Assembly: GCA_029263275.1 (NCBI GenBank)
Contig: JAJCXU010000628.1
Location: forward strand, 1-5,667
Direction of reading: 5' to 3'
Length of the DNA stretch: 5,667 bases
Source of the DNA: Ilumatobacter sp.
GTDB lineage: Bacteria; Actinomycetota; Acidimicrobiia; Acidimicrobiales; Ilumatobacteraceae
Positions 1 through 5,667 of the stretch are shown one piece after another (position 1 is the first letter of the stretch; each line of letters begins with the position of its first letter). The translations under genes and the position numbers were made by a program. Under the pieces are notes generated by a model, which was not told the origin of the DNA, searched no databases, and saw only the letters and a program-made list of their open reading frames with translations.

Positions 1-744
1 GAGGTCAACGATGCACCGTTCTATGTGATGGCGTACGTCGACGGTGTCGTTCTCGATTCGCCGGAACGTGCCGAACCCATGTCGCCAGAGTTGCGTCGCA
101 TCGCGGGTGAACATCTGATCGATGTGCTTGCCGATCTGCACGCCGTCGACATCGACAGCATCGGTCTCGGTGACCTCGCTCGCCGAGAGGGCTACATCGA
201 GCGACAAGTGAAGCGCTGGACGACGCAGTGGGAGAAGTCGAAGACGCGCGAACTGCCAGCCATCGACGAGGTGGCAAAGCGTCTCGCGGGCAACCTCCCG
301 CAACAGGTCGGCGTGTCGATTGCTCACGGTGACTACCGATTCGGCAACCTGCTCGTCAACACGGGCACGGGCCGCATTGCTGCGGTGCTCGACTGGGAAT
401 TGTGCACGCTGGGCGACCCGTTGGCGGACGTCGGCTACGTCGGCGTCTACTGGTCCGACCCGGGTGAGGAACAGCTTCGCGCCAACGACCCGACGGGCAT
501 CGACGGGTTCCCGACCTACGACGAACTCATCGAGCGCTACGCCAACCGGACCGGCCGTGACCTGAGCAACATCGGGTATTACCGAGCGTTCGGCGCGTGG
601 CGCCTTGCCGTGATCTCCGAAGGCGTCTACGCCCGCTACCTCCACGGGGCAATGGGCGATCAGCAGATCGATCAAGAAACACTCGACTCGTTCAAGGAGG
701 GCACCGAGCGTCTCGCCGAAGATGCCCTCGAACGCCTCAGCTGA
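1..744 (+). CDS. Phosphotransferase family protein (APH/FadE36-like kinase), 5' end missing
   Basis: The reading frame is open from the first base, with residues reading EVNDAPFYVMAYVDG before any plausible start, so the gene begins upstream of the window; 247 C-terminal residues remain. The protein-kinase-like catalytic loop HGDYRFGN lies at residues 109-116 of the fragment. It is followed by the metal-binding segment AVLDWE (Asp about 131) and LGDPLADVGY, the signature of the aminoglycoside phosphotransferase (APH) family. In actinobacteria this subgroup is often labelled 'acyl-CoA dehydrogenase FadE36', although it is a kinase fold and lacks the dehydrogenase domain. The N-lobe with the ATP-gripping strands is mostly outside the window. 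It probably phosphorylates a small hydroxylated molecule, but the substrate is unknown. The family often sits beside fatty-acid or sterol catabolism genes, which agrees with the neighbourhood here. The next gene starts 11 nt downstream, so cotranscription is likely. The family call is firm; the substrate is not inferable. Confidence 0.88.
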   Translation, partial: EVNDAPFYVMAYVDGVVLDSPERAEPMSPELRRIAGEHLIDVLADLHAVDIDSIGLGDLARREGYIERQVKRWTTQWEKSKTRELPAIDEVAKRLAGNLPQQVGVSIAHGDYRFGNLLVNTGTGRIAAVLDWELCTLGDPLADVGYVGVYWSDPGEEQLRANDPTGIDGFPTYDELIERYANRTGRDLSNIGYYRAFGAWRLAVISEGVYARYLHGAMGDQQIDQETLDSFKEGTERLAEDALERLS

Positions 745-755
745 AAGCGAAGATC

Positions 756-1547
756 ATGACCACTACGGACAATCCCACTCTGCCCAGCGACTCCGCGCCG
801 ATTCGCACCGGTGTGCTGGCCGGCTGGACGCTCGGCGAGTTCGCTGCCGCCGACATGACCTTTCCGACGTACCGGCGCGGCGAGGGACCCGCGGTGATCG
901 TCATCCACGAGATCCCCGGCATCACACCGCTCGTCACGAAGTTCGCAAACGACGTGGTCGACCGAGGCTTCACCGTGGTGATGCCGTCACTGGTCGGCAC
1001 GCCAACCAAAGCGCCGTCGAATCTGTATCTCCTCCAGTCGACACTGAAGGTCTGTATCGCCAAGGAGTTCACGACGATGGCGATGAACAAGACCTCACCG
1101 ATCATTGCGTGGCTGCGGGCGCTGGCGCGCAACGTCCACGCCGAGGTCGGTGGACCCGGCGTCGGCGCTGTCGGGATGTGTTTCTCGGGTGGCTTCGCCC
1201 TCGGGATGATGGTTGACGACCTGATGGTGGCGCCGGTGCTTGCTCAGCCGTCGTTGCCATTCTCCGTCGGCAAGGCACGCGGCGCTGATCTCAATTTGTC
1301 GCCCGACGATGAAGCGGCAGTCATCGAGCGCGCACAACACGGGTGTCAGGTCCTGGGGCTTCGATTCACGGACGACACGTTCGTGGGTGATCGGTTCTCG
1401 ACGCTGACCGAGAAGCTCGGCGACGCGTTCATCGCCATCCAGTTGCCGAGCAACAAGAAGACGGACCACTCGACGCTCACCGAGCAACGCGACGAGGAAA
1501 GCGCCAACCGCGTCCTCGACTTCTTCGCCGAGAAGCTGCTGTCGTAA
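756..1547 (+). CDS. Dienelactone hydrolase family protein (alpha/beta hydrolase)
   Basis: This complete protein of 263 residues is of usual length for its family. The alpha/beta-hydrolase layout is clear. Strand AVIVIHEIPGI (about 46-56) carries the Glu that in dienelactone hydrolases contacts the nucleophile (E52). The nucleophile elbow is GAVGMCFSGG with Cys142. An acidic candidate lies in GLRFTDD (D206 or D207), and the C-terminal His is in KKTDHSTLT (H238). Cys rather than Ser as nucleophile is the dienelactone hydrolase hallmark. The segment around residues 100-135 (CIAKEF, TSPIIAWLRALAR) and the stretch APVLAQPSLPFS are typical of an actinobacterial subgroup of unknown substrate, so chlorocatechol breakdown should not be assumed. 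The start is the ATG 11 nt after the upstream stop; earlier in-frame codons lie inside the kinase gene and encode unrelated Arg-rich sequence. The ribosome site is weak (GAAAG/GCGAAG). No signal peptide is seen, so it is likely cytoplasmic. Confidence 0.9.
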   Translation: MTTTDNPTLPSDSAPIRTGVLAGWTLGEFAAADMTFPTYRRGEGPAVIVIHEIPGITPLVTKFANDVVDRGFTVVMPSLVGTPTKAPSNLYLLQSTLKVCIAKEFTTMAMNKTSPIIAWLRALARNVHAEVGGPGVGAVGMCFSGGFALGMMVDDLMVAPVLAQPSLPFSVGKARGADLNLSPDDEAAVIERAQHGCQVLGLRFTDDTFVGDRFSTLTEKLGDAFIAIQLPSNKKTDHSTLTEQRDEESANRVLDFFAEKLLS

Positions 1548-1558
1548 CAGGGCTTGGT

Positions 1559-1630
1559 ACGCAGAGTCACAGTTGTACCCGGCCCCGGTGTGACGCAGAG
1601 TTACGAATGGGGTCTGACCCCATGCGTAAC
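1559..1630. repeat. REP-like intergenic repeat: direct repeats plus imperfect palindrome
   Basis: The gap between two convergent genes is almost filled by repeated motifs. ACGCAGAGTCAC at 1559-1570 recurs as ACGCAGAGTTAC at 1593-1604, 34 nt further on with one mismatch. GTCACA at 1566-1571 is the reverse complement of TGTGAC at 1589-1594. From 1600 to 1630 there is a larger imperfect palindrome: GTTACG pairs with CGTAAC outside, ATGGGGTC pairs with GACCCCAT inside, with one mismatched position between arms and a single central T. This architecture resembles repetitive extragenic palindromes mobilised by REP-associated (RAYT/IS200-like) tyrosine transposases. From memory, the GGGGTCTGACCCC core is seen in such elements, but I could not search for other copies. 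No transposase lies in the window, so this would be a non-autonomous or domesticated copy. Confidence 0.6.
1600..1630. terminator. Possible bidirectional hairpin terminator
   Basis: The 31-nt imperfect palindrome can fold in RNA of either strand, with GGGGT and ACCCC closing a three-base loop and further pairing outward. It lies 52 nt after the stop of the rightward hydrolase gene, and its last base is the first base of the leftward synthetase's TAG stop codon. This is where a shared terminator for convergent genes would be expected. Only a short TATTT follows on the plus strand and no T run follows on the minus strand, so classical intrinsic termination is not well supported. The structure may act simply as a 3'-end stabiliser or as a repeat element. 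Confidence 0.3.
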
Positions 1631-3264
1631 TATTTGGCTTCGGCGATGGCTTTGGCTGCTTTGTAGTTGGCTTTGCCGTTGGGGGCGCGTGGGATCTGGT
1701 CGACGAAGATCACTGACTTCGGTGCTTTGAAGCCAGCCAGTTCACTCTTGACCGATGCAATGACCGTGGCTGCCTCGACCGAGGCGCCGTCGATCAACGA
1801 CGCGACGGCGGTGACCGCGTTGCCGAACTTCTCGTCGGGCACGCCGACCACGAGACAGTCGAGGACACCATCGACCCGCTTCACAGCCTCTTCGACTTCC
1901 TCGGGGAACACCTTCTCGCCACCGGTGTTGATGACCTGACTGCCCCGGCCGAGCAGAATGAGCGTGCCGTCTTCCTCGACCGTGGCGAAGTCGCCGGGGA
2001 ACGAATAGCGCTCGCCCTTGATCACGCGGAACGTACGCGCCGACTTCGCTTCGTCCTTGAAGTACCCGAGGGGCACATTGCCGCCGGCGGCGACCATCCC
2101 GACTTCGCCCGAACCGGGCACGACCTCTTCGTCGTGTTCGTTGAAGACCTTGGCGAGCGGGCCCTTGGTGAACCGAGCGGTTTCTGCTGGCAGGCCCTTC
2201 GCCATGATCTGTGAACCCATTGATCCCTCGGTCGACCCCATTGCATCGATCAGCACGACTTGCTCGACTCGGTCGATGAGGTCGTTCTTGACCTCGGTGG
2301 TCCACATCACCCCCGATGAGTTCATGATCTTGATCGATGACATGTCGTACTTCGAACCGTCGGGCTTGCCTTCGTCGAGCGCCCGAACGAGCGGCTTGGC
2401 AAAGCTGTCGCCCACGATGGTGAGGCCATTGACCTGATGCCGCTCGACCACGTTCAACACCTCGTGGGCATCGAGGCTGCGGTTGGTGAGCGTGACGACG
2501 TGAGCGCCCGCGACCATCGGGATGAACCAGCCAAGCCAACAGCCGGTGCCGTGCATCACCGGCGCGCATGGCACTGACGTGTATTGGCCGCCGGCCTCGA
2601 CGAGTTCCTTGACCCGTGGCGCGATCTGATCGGCGGTCTCCGGTAGTTCGAGCCCGAAAAGCGGGAAACCACTGTTCACCAGGCCAGCACACAAACCGCC
2701 GACGGCATACATCACACCCTTCGGCATCCCGGTCGTGCCGCCGGTGTAGAGCATGTAGACATCGTCCTCGCGGCGCTCGATTCGCTCCATCGGCTCGTGG
2801 CCGGCGATGACGTCGTCGTACCACTGTGCACCGGGTACCTCGGTGATCGAGCCGGAGGCGTCGGGACCATCGTCGACCATCACCAGTAGCTTCAAGTTCG
2901 GCAGCCGATCAACGACGCGGGCCACGCGGTCTGCAAGCGACGAGTGGAACACGATCGCCTCGGAATCGGAGTTGTCGAGGAGATACCAGAGCTCCTCGTC
3001 GAGATAGCGGTAGTTGACGTTGATGGCCACGCCGCGCATCTTGAACACGCCGAACTGCGACTCGAGGTATTCGTTGCAGTTGTACATGTAGAGCCCGACC
3101 TTCGAGTCGGGTCCGAGCCCGGCGTCGGTGAGTGCTTGAGCGAACCGGGCGCCACGATCGTCGTACTCGGCCCACGAACGCGTGACGTCGGCATTGGTGA
3201 TTGCTGGTGAGCCGGGGATTGCGTCGGCGATCGATTCCCAAACGGTGGCGAAGTGCATCTCCAT
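1630..3264 (-). CDS. Acyl-CoA synthetase (AMP-forming ligase, FadD19/FadD17-like)
   Basis: This complete ANL-superfamily enzyme of 544 residues activates a carboxylic acid to acyl-AMP and then to the CoA thioester. Motifs appear in order, numbered from the chosen start: P-loop YTGGTTGMPKG (173-183), IVGDSFAKPLV (about 283-293), adenine-site MGSTEG (342-347), PGDFA with the ribose-binding Asp (D425), hinge GRGSQVINTGGEKVFPEEVE (439-458), and the catalytic C-terminal Lys in APNGKANYK (K531). YTGGTTG in place of YTSGTTG, together with the whole-protein style, resembles mycobacterial FadD19/FadD17, which act on sterol side chains or long acyl groups; the actual substrate is unknown. The start is uncertain. 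A GTG at 3303 would add 13 residues, but related proteins as I recall them begin near MEMHFATVWE, so the ATG at 3264 is preferred. Neither start has a clear ribosome site. It lies downstream of the VOC gene in the same direction and is probably cotranscribed. Confidence 0.92.
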   Translation of the reverse strand: MEMHFATVWESIADAIPGSPAITNADVTRSWAEYDDRGARFAQALTDAGLGPDSKVGLYMYNCNEYLESQFGVFKMRGVAINVNYRYLDEELWYLLDNSDSEAIVFHSSLADRVARVVDRLPNLKLLVMVDDGPDASGSITEVPGAQWYDDVIAGHEPMERIERREDDVYMLYTGGTTGMPKGVMYAVGGLCAGLVNSGFPLFGLELPETADQIAPRVKELVEAGGQYTSVPCAPVMHGTGCWLGWFIPMVAGAHVVTLTNRSLDAHEVLNVVERHQVNGLTIVGDSFAKPLVRALDEGKPDGSKYDMSSIKIMNSSGVMWTTEVKNDLIDRVEQVVLIDAMGSTEGSMGSQIMAKGLPAETARFTKGPLAKVFNEHDEEVVPGSGEVGMVAAGGNVPLGYFKDEAKSARTFRVIKGERYSFPGDFATVEEDGTLILLGRGSQVINTGGEKVFPEEVEEAVKRVDGVLDCLVVGVPDEKFGNAVTAVASLIDGASVEAATVIASVKSELAGFKAPKSVIFVDQIPRAPNGKANYKAAKAIAEAK

Positions 3265-3332
3265 CCGCCAGAGAGTAGGCAAGTCTGCTGTGCCAGCCGT
3301 CACCGGCCGGGCTCAACCGGGGTGCGTTCGTC

Positions 3333-4031
3333 TCACTCGTCGCCGGGGGCGGGATGCTGCGTCGGACGGTCACTGGCGCCCGGCGTCGACTCGGCAGGTA
3401 CGACATCGAAGTTGTCGTAGTTGGCGTTGATCTCTTCGTGGCTGAGCGTGGTGATCTGATGACTCAGCATCCAGCGGTGGCCATACGGGTCGAGGATGGT
3501 GGCGGTTCGGGCACCATGGGGTTGATCGCCCGGCGCTGACATCGATGTCGCTCCGTGCGAGACCGCCAGGTCATGGGCCGAATCGCAGTTGGGCACGCTG
3601 ACATGCAGTGCACACGACGAGCCCTCGTAACTGGTTGCGGCGACGACGCCGATCTCGGGGTAGGCGTCGGACAGCATGATCGTCGCTCCGTGCAGGACGA
3701 ACTCGGCGTGCCCGACGCGTCCGTCGTCTCCGACGTAACGAACGGTCTCAGTTGCGCCGAGCGCTGCGACGTACCAGTCGAGGGCTCCTGCTCCGTCGTG
3801 GACGCTGATGTATGGCGTGATGACCTGCTGGCTGGGCGCTGTCTCGGAAGCAGTGTCGGAGTTGGCGTCGTTGTTGCTCATCGTGGTGCTCTTTCGGTCG
3901 GGCAGGTCGATCTGCGGCGTGAGTTCGGCTTCGAGGCGGGCACGCAGTTGGCGTGCGAACCGTGGGTCGGGTTCGGGCAGCGGCGAAGGATCATTGGCCA
4001 GGTGTCGGAAGGGCTGGTCGACAACGCTCAT
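3333..4031 (-). CDS. VOC (glyoxalase-like) protein with N-terminal extension, coupled to sigma factor
   Basis: The protein has 232 residues. A single vicinal-oxygen-chelate domain of the PhnB/glyoxalase type spans about 69-192. It opens with VITPYISVHDGAGALDWYVAALGA, continues with GRVGHAEFVLHGATIMLSD, and closes with ATILDPYGHRWMLSHQ. The 68 residues in front are unusual for a VOC protein. They include DPRFARQLRARLEAEL (22-37), which should form an amphipathic helix, then a Ser/Thr/Asn-rich linker. A disordered Pro-rich tail follows residue 209. The start codon overlaps the sigma-factor stop (ATGA), and a GGGGAG ribosome site lies 9 nt ahead, which supports the long form. An internal ATG at 3881 (residue 51) could give a VOC-only form but has only a weak ribosome site. 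Coupling to a sigma gene suggests a regulatory or sensor role rather than glyoxalase I activity. That role is inference; the domain call is firm. Confidence 0.88.
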   Translation of the reverse strand: MSVVDQPFRHLANDPSPLPEPDPRFARQLRARLEAELTPQIDLPDRKSTTMSNNDANSDTASETAPSQQVITPYISVHDGAGALDWYVAALGATETVRYVGDDGRVGHAEFVLHGATIMLSDAYPEIGVVAATSYEGSSCALHVSVPNCDSAHDLAVSHGATSMSAPGDQPHGARTATILDPYGHRWMLSHQITTLSHEEINANYDNFDVVPAESTPGASDRPTQHPAPGDE

Positions 4032-4549
4032 GGTGTCTCACTCCCCAGTGCGTCGTAGCGGTTTCGGAATGCGTGGCGGGCTCGGACGAGCAGGGCCTCG
4101 GTGGCGTGTTCGGTGCGGTCGAGAATTGCGGCGACTTCTCGCACCGGCAAATCGTCGAGGTAGCGCAGCGTGAGTGCGGATCGGTGATGTGCGCCGAGAT
4201 CAGCGAGCACGTCTCGGGCGAGCATGATGTCGAGTTCGACGTTCCACGGATCTGTTGACGTCGGGTCCAGGTCGGCAACGGCTTCGAGGTTGCGCTCCTC
4301 GCGAGCGACGCGGCGCCAGTGATCGACGAGCTTGTGGCGGGCAATGCCGATCAACCACGCGACGGTCACGGTGGTGACCGCGCCGCGTCGAATGGACTCG
4401 ACCGCTCCGAGGAACACTTCGGTGGTGAGGTCTTCTGCGACAGCGGTGTTGCGGCATCGGCGGTGCAGATAGCCGTAGACATCCGGGAGCGCCGTGTCAT
4501 AGAGATCGAGCAGCCGCGAGGGCGCATCGACGTTGGAGTGGGCGTTCAC
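4028..4549 (-). CDS. RNA polymerase sigma factor, ECF-type (sigma-70 family)
   Basis: This is a small two-domain sigma factor of 173 residues from the chosen GTG. Region 2 spans about 15-80: LYDTALPDVYGYLHRRC, AEDLTTEVFLGAVESI, then the promoter-melting and -10 helix AWLIGIARHKLVDHWRR. Region 4 is at about 114-165 (LADLGAHHRSALTLRYLDDLPVREVAAILDRTEHATEALLVRARHAFRNRY), a helix-turn-helix for the -35 element. There is no region 1.1 or 3, as expected for ECF factors. The start is ambiguous. A TTG at 4609 would extend it by 20 residues, but that TTG is the beginning of a perfect TTGACA hexamer and the added sequence is not family-like, so the GTG at 4549 is preferred; its ribosome site is weak. 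No separate anti-sigma gene is visible. The overlapping VOC gene is the only candidate partner. Its targets are unknown, and the -10/-35 specificity cannot be read from this window. Confidence 0.88.
   Translation of the reverse strand: MNAHSNVDAPSRLLDLYDTALPDVYGYLHRRCRNTAVAEDLTTEVFLGAVESIRRGAVTTVTVAWLIGIARHKLVDHWRRVAREERNLEAVADLDPTSTDPWNVELDIMLARDVLADLGAHHRSALTLRYLDDLPVREVAAILDRTEHATEALLVRARHAFRNRYDALGSETP
4041..4046 (-). promoter_or_regulatory. Ribosome binding site of the VOC gene
   Basis: On the minus strand GGGGAG lies 9 nt before the ATG at 4031, inside the last codons of the sigma-factor gene. It is the clearest Shine-Dalgarno sequence in the window. Together with the ATGA stop/start overlap it fixes the long VOC start and implies translational coupling. 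Confidence 0.65.
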
Positions 4550-4615
4550 AGTGATGTCATCGTTCCAGGTCCGCGACTTCCGACGGCCCGAAACGAGATT
4601 TCTTGTCAAGCCTGC

Positions 4616-5335
4616 TCAGGCCAACACGAGGCGCCGGGTCCGGAGTTCTTCGTAGACCTCGAGCGCGTCGTCGGCGATCGTCTGGAGATGTGTGGGAAGT
4701 GTCGGTGGCGGATCGACCGGCGGCGGGCCGAAACTGGTCGATGCCTCCACGGTGGAATACCAGTGTGGGGCCCAGACTCCGTCGCTGGTGCGGGTGCCCG
4801 GTGGCCACGCCAGCATGGACGTCAGGGCTGCGTTGTCGATCGGGACGCCAAGACGTTGACAGATCGCTCGCTGATACGCCGCCGGGTCGGCAAGGAAGTC
4901 ATCGGAGTCGACGACGAGCTCGCAGCGGTGGGCGATTGCCAGTTGCTGCGGCACGCCGATGTCGTCCAGCGTGACCGTCTCACGCACCTTCGTGTAGCTG
5001 GCGAGCACGCGCCGGGGATCACGGAGCAGCAGACAGTTACGGAGCTGATCGAGCCACTCGAGGTCGGTGTCCGCCAGCAGGTGGTGGGCCATGTGTTTCT
5101 GATACGAGATCGGCGCCTCGTCGTGGCGGAGACACTGTTTGATTGCATCGTCGTATGCCGGGGGTCCCGCTGCGATGATCTCGTCAGCACCTGGGTGATC
5201 GAGCCGTGTGGCAGCGAGATACGCGGCGTACAGCGGCTCATCGAGCACGGCGGTGTCGGCCCGGTTCTCCCAACTTCGCATCATCGCGGTCGAGAGGTTG
5301 CGTGGCCCTGACCACATGGCGATGCGTTGGGTCAT
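4616..5335 (-). CDS. Sulfotransferase-like P-loop family protein
   Basis: This complete protein has 239 residues. It opens with MTQRIAMWSGPRNLSTAMMRSWENR, where SGPRNLSTAMMRSW (9-22) occupies the place of the phosphosulfate-binding loop of sulfotransferases. DEPLYAAYL (32-40), YQKHMAHHLL (78-87) and LLLRDPRRVLASYTKV (102-117) follow. The RDPRRVLASY segment matches the second nucleotide-binding motif (RDPR..V.S). GVWAPHWYSTVEASTSF (186-202) is a conserved C-terminal patch. The ATG at 5335 is chosen because residues upstream in the same frame are low-complexity shadow of the aminotransferase gene, whose stop is 13 nt before this start. No clear ribosome site is seen, so translation may depend on the upstream gene. 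Activity as a true sulfotransferase using PAPS is not established for this subgroup. Its tight linkage to a class IV aminotransferase suggests action on an amino-acid-related or hydroxylated product. Confidence 0.85.
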   Translation of the reverse strand: MTQRIAMWSGPRNLSTAMMRSWENRADTAVLDEPLYAAYLAATRLDHPGADEIIAAGPPAYDDAIKQCLRHDEAPISYQKHMAHHLLADTDLEWLDQLRNCLLLRDPRRVLASYTKVRETVTLDDIGVPQQLAIAHRCELVVDSDDFLADPAAYQRAICQRLGVPIDNAALTSMLAWPPGTRTSDGVWAPHWYSTVEASTSFGPPPVDPPPTLPTHLQTIADDALEVYEELRTRRLVLA

Positions 5336-5348
5336 CGTCGTGCGCAAT

Positions 5349-5667
5349 TCACAACGAGTCGAGCATCTCGACATACCACCGTTGCAGTTGCTCGACCAGT
5401 GGGCCGCGCTCGCCCGAGCCGATGGTTCGCCCGTCGATTTCGGTGACCGGTGCGATACCGGCGAACGTGCCGGTGACGAACGCTTCGGTGGCGCCATAAC
5501 ACTCGGTGACGCTGAAGTTCTTCTCCCGCCAGGTGACGTCGTGTTGTTCGCACAGTCGCAGCACATTGCGGCGCGTGATGCCCGGCATGCAGTAGTCCCC
5601 GGTTGAGGTCCACACTTCGGGCCGACCGTCGGGGCCATCCGGGTGTCTCACGATGAAGAAGTGCGTC
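5349..5667 (-). CDS. Class IV PLP-dependent aminotransferase (BCAT/D-amino acid transaminase-like), N-terminal part missing
   Basis: Only the C-terminal 105 or so residues are in the window. The frame runs open through the right edge (THFFIVRHPDGPDGRPEVWTS), so the gene starts outside. The fragment holds the family's PLP-phosphate-binding GITRRNVL and the strand-turn ATEAFVTGTFAGIAPVTEIDGRTIGSGERGP. The latter matches the class IV consensus of EAF.TGT...I.PV..IDGR.IG.G..GP that forms part of the active site. The catalytic Lys lies upstream, outside the window. The class includes branched-chain aminotransferase, D-amino-acid aminotransferase and aminodeoxychorismate lyase, and the fragment alone does not choose between them. 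The TGA stop at 5349-5351 is 13 nt before the sulfotransferase-like start, so the two genes are very probably one transcription unit. Confidence 0.88.
   Translation of the reverse strand, partial: THFFIVRHPDGPDGRPEVWTSTGDYCMPGITRRNVLRLCEQHDVTWREKNFSVTECYGATEAFVTGTFAGIAPVTEIDGRTIGSGERGPLVEQLQRWYVEMLDSL

Noticed and set aside
597..755. An upstream extension of the dienelactone hydrolase frame into the kinase gene.
   Set aside because: The added residues are Arg-rich out-of-frame translation of the kinase 3' end. The ATG at 756 gives a family-length protein.
1742..2824. Open frame of 360 codons on the minus strand inside the acyl-CoA synthetase.
   Set aside because: It is a frame-shifted shadow with Arg-rich, low-complexity translation. 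The overlapping frame has complete ANL-enzyme motifs.
4550..4609. TTG at 4609 as the sigma-factor start.
   Set aside because: The TTG belongs to a TTGACA hexamer, has no ribosome site, and adds 20 residues that do not resemble an ECF N-terminus. GTG at 4549 gives a standard-length protein.
4610..4621. Small palindrome GCCTGCTCAGGC at the end of the sulfotransferase-like gene, considered as a terminator.
   Set aside because: The stem is only five pairs with a two-base loop and no T run, and part of it is coding. This is too weak to call.
4319..5311. Long open frame of 330 codons on the plus strand, opposite the sigma and sulfotransferase-like genes.
   Set aside because: It lies antisense across two well-recognised genes and has no recognisable domain. 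GC-rich DNA commonly keeps antisense frames open.
5336..5638. A 101-residue N-terminal extension of the sulfotransferase-like protein.
   Set aside because: This stretch is the aminotransferase coding region read in another frame. The family N-terminus (RIAMWSGPRN) begins right after the ATG at 5335.

Overview
This window looks like ordinary chromosomal sequence from a GC-rich actinobacterium. The protein styles resemble marine or freshwater Acidimicrobiia (Ilumatobacter-like) as well as mycobacteria: a FadE36-type phosphotransferase, a FadD19/FadD17-like acyl-CoA ligase, an actinobacterial dienelactone hydrolase, and an ECF sigma factor coupled to a VOC protein. This assignment is inferred from protein resemblance only. 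I see no phage, CRISPR, tRNA or rRNA signal and no transposase.

Layout: two genes point right and five point left, and the two sets converge near 1550-1630. The rightward pair is the 3' part of an aminoglycoside-phosphotransferase-like kinase (1-744), followed 11 nt later by a dienelactone hydrolase family protein (756-1547). The gap between the convergent sets (1548-1629) holds a compact repeat: two direct copies of ACGCAGAGTYAC and a 31-nt imperfect palindrome centred on GGGGTCTGACCCC. The palindrome ends on the stop codon of the leftward acyl-CoA synthetase.

The leftward set, in transcription order from the right edge, has five genes. First is the 3' part of a class IV PLP aminotransferase (5349 to the window end). 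Next is a sulfotransferase-like P-loop protein (4616-5335), then a small ECF-type sigma factor (4028-4549, start uncertain). A VOC/glyoxalase-like protein (3333-4031) overlaps the sigma gene by an ATGA junction. Last is a FadD-like acyl-CoA synthetase (1630-3264, start uncertain).

Two functional pairs stand out. The aminotransferase and sulfotransferase-like genes are adjacent and apparently cotranscribed, and the same two domains are, as I recall, fused in plant 'branched-chain aminotransferase-like' proteins. The sigma factor and VOC protein are translationally coupled. The VOC protein carries a roughly 70-residue N-terminal extension with a predicted helix, which may be a regulatory partner segment. 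The acyl-CoA synthetase, hydrolase and kinase fit lipid or xenobiotic catabolism, but nothing in the sequence ties them into one pathway. There is no gene-free stretch longer than 300 bases.
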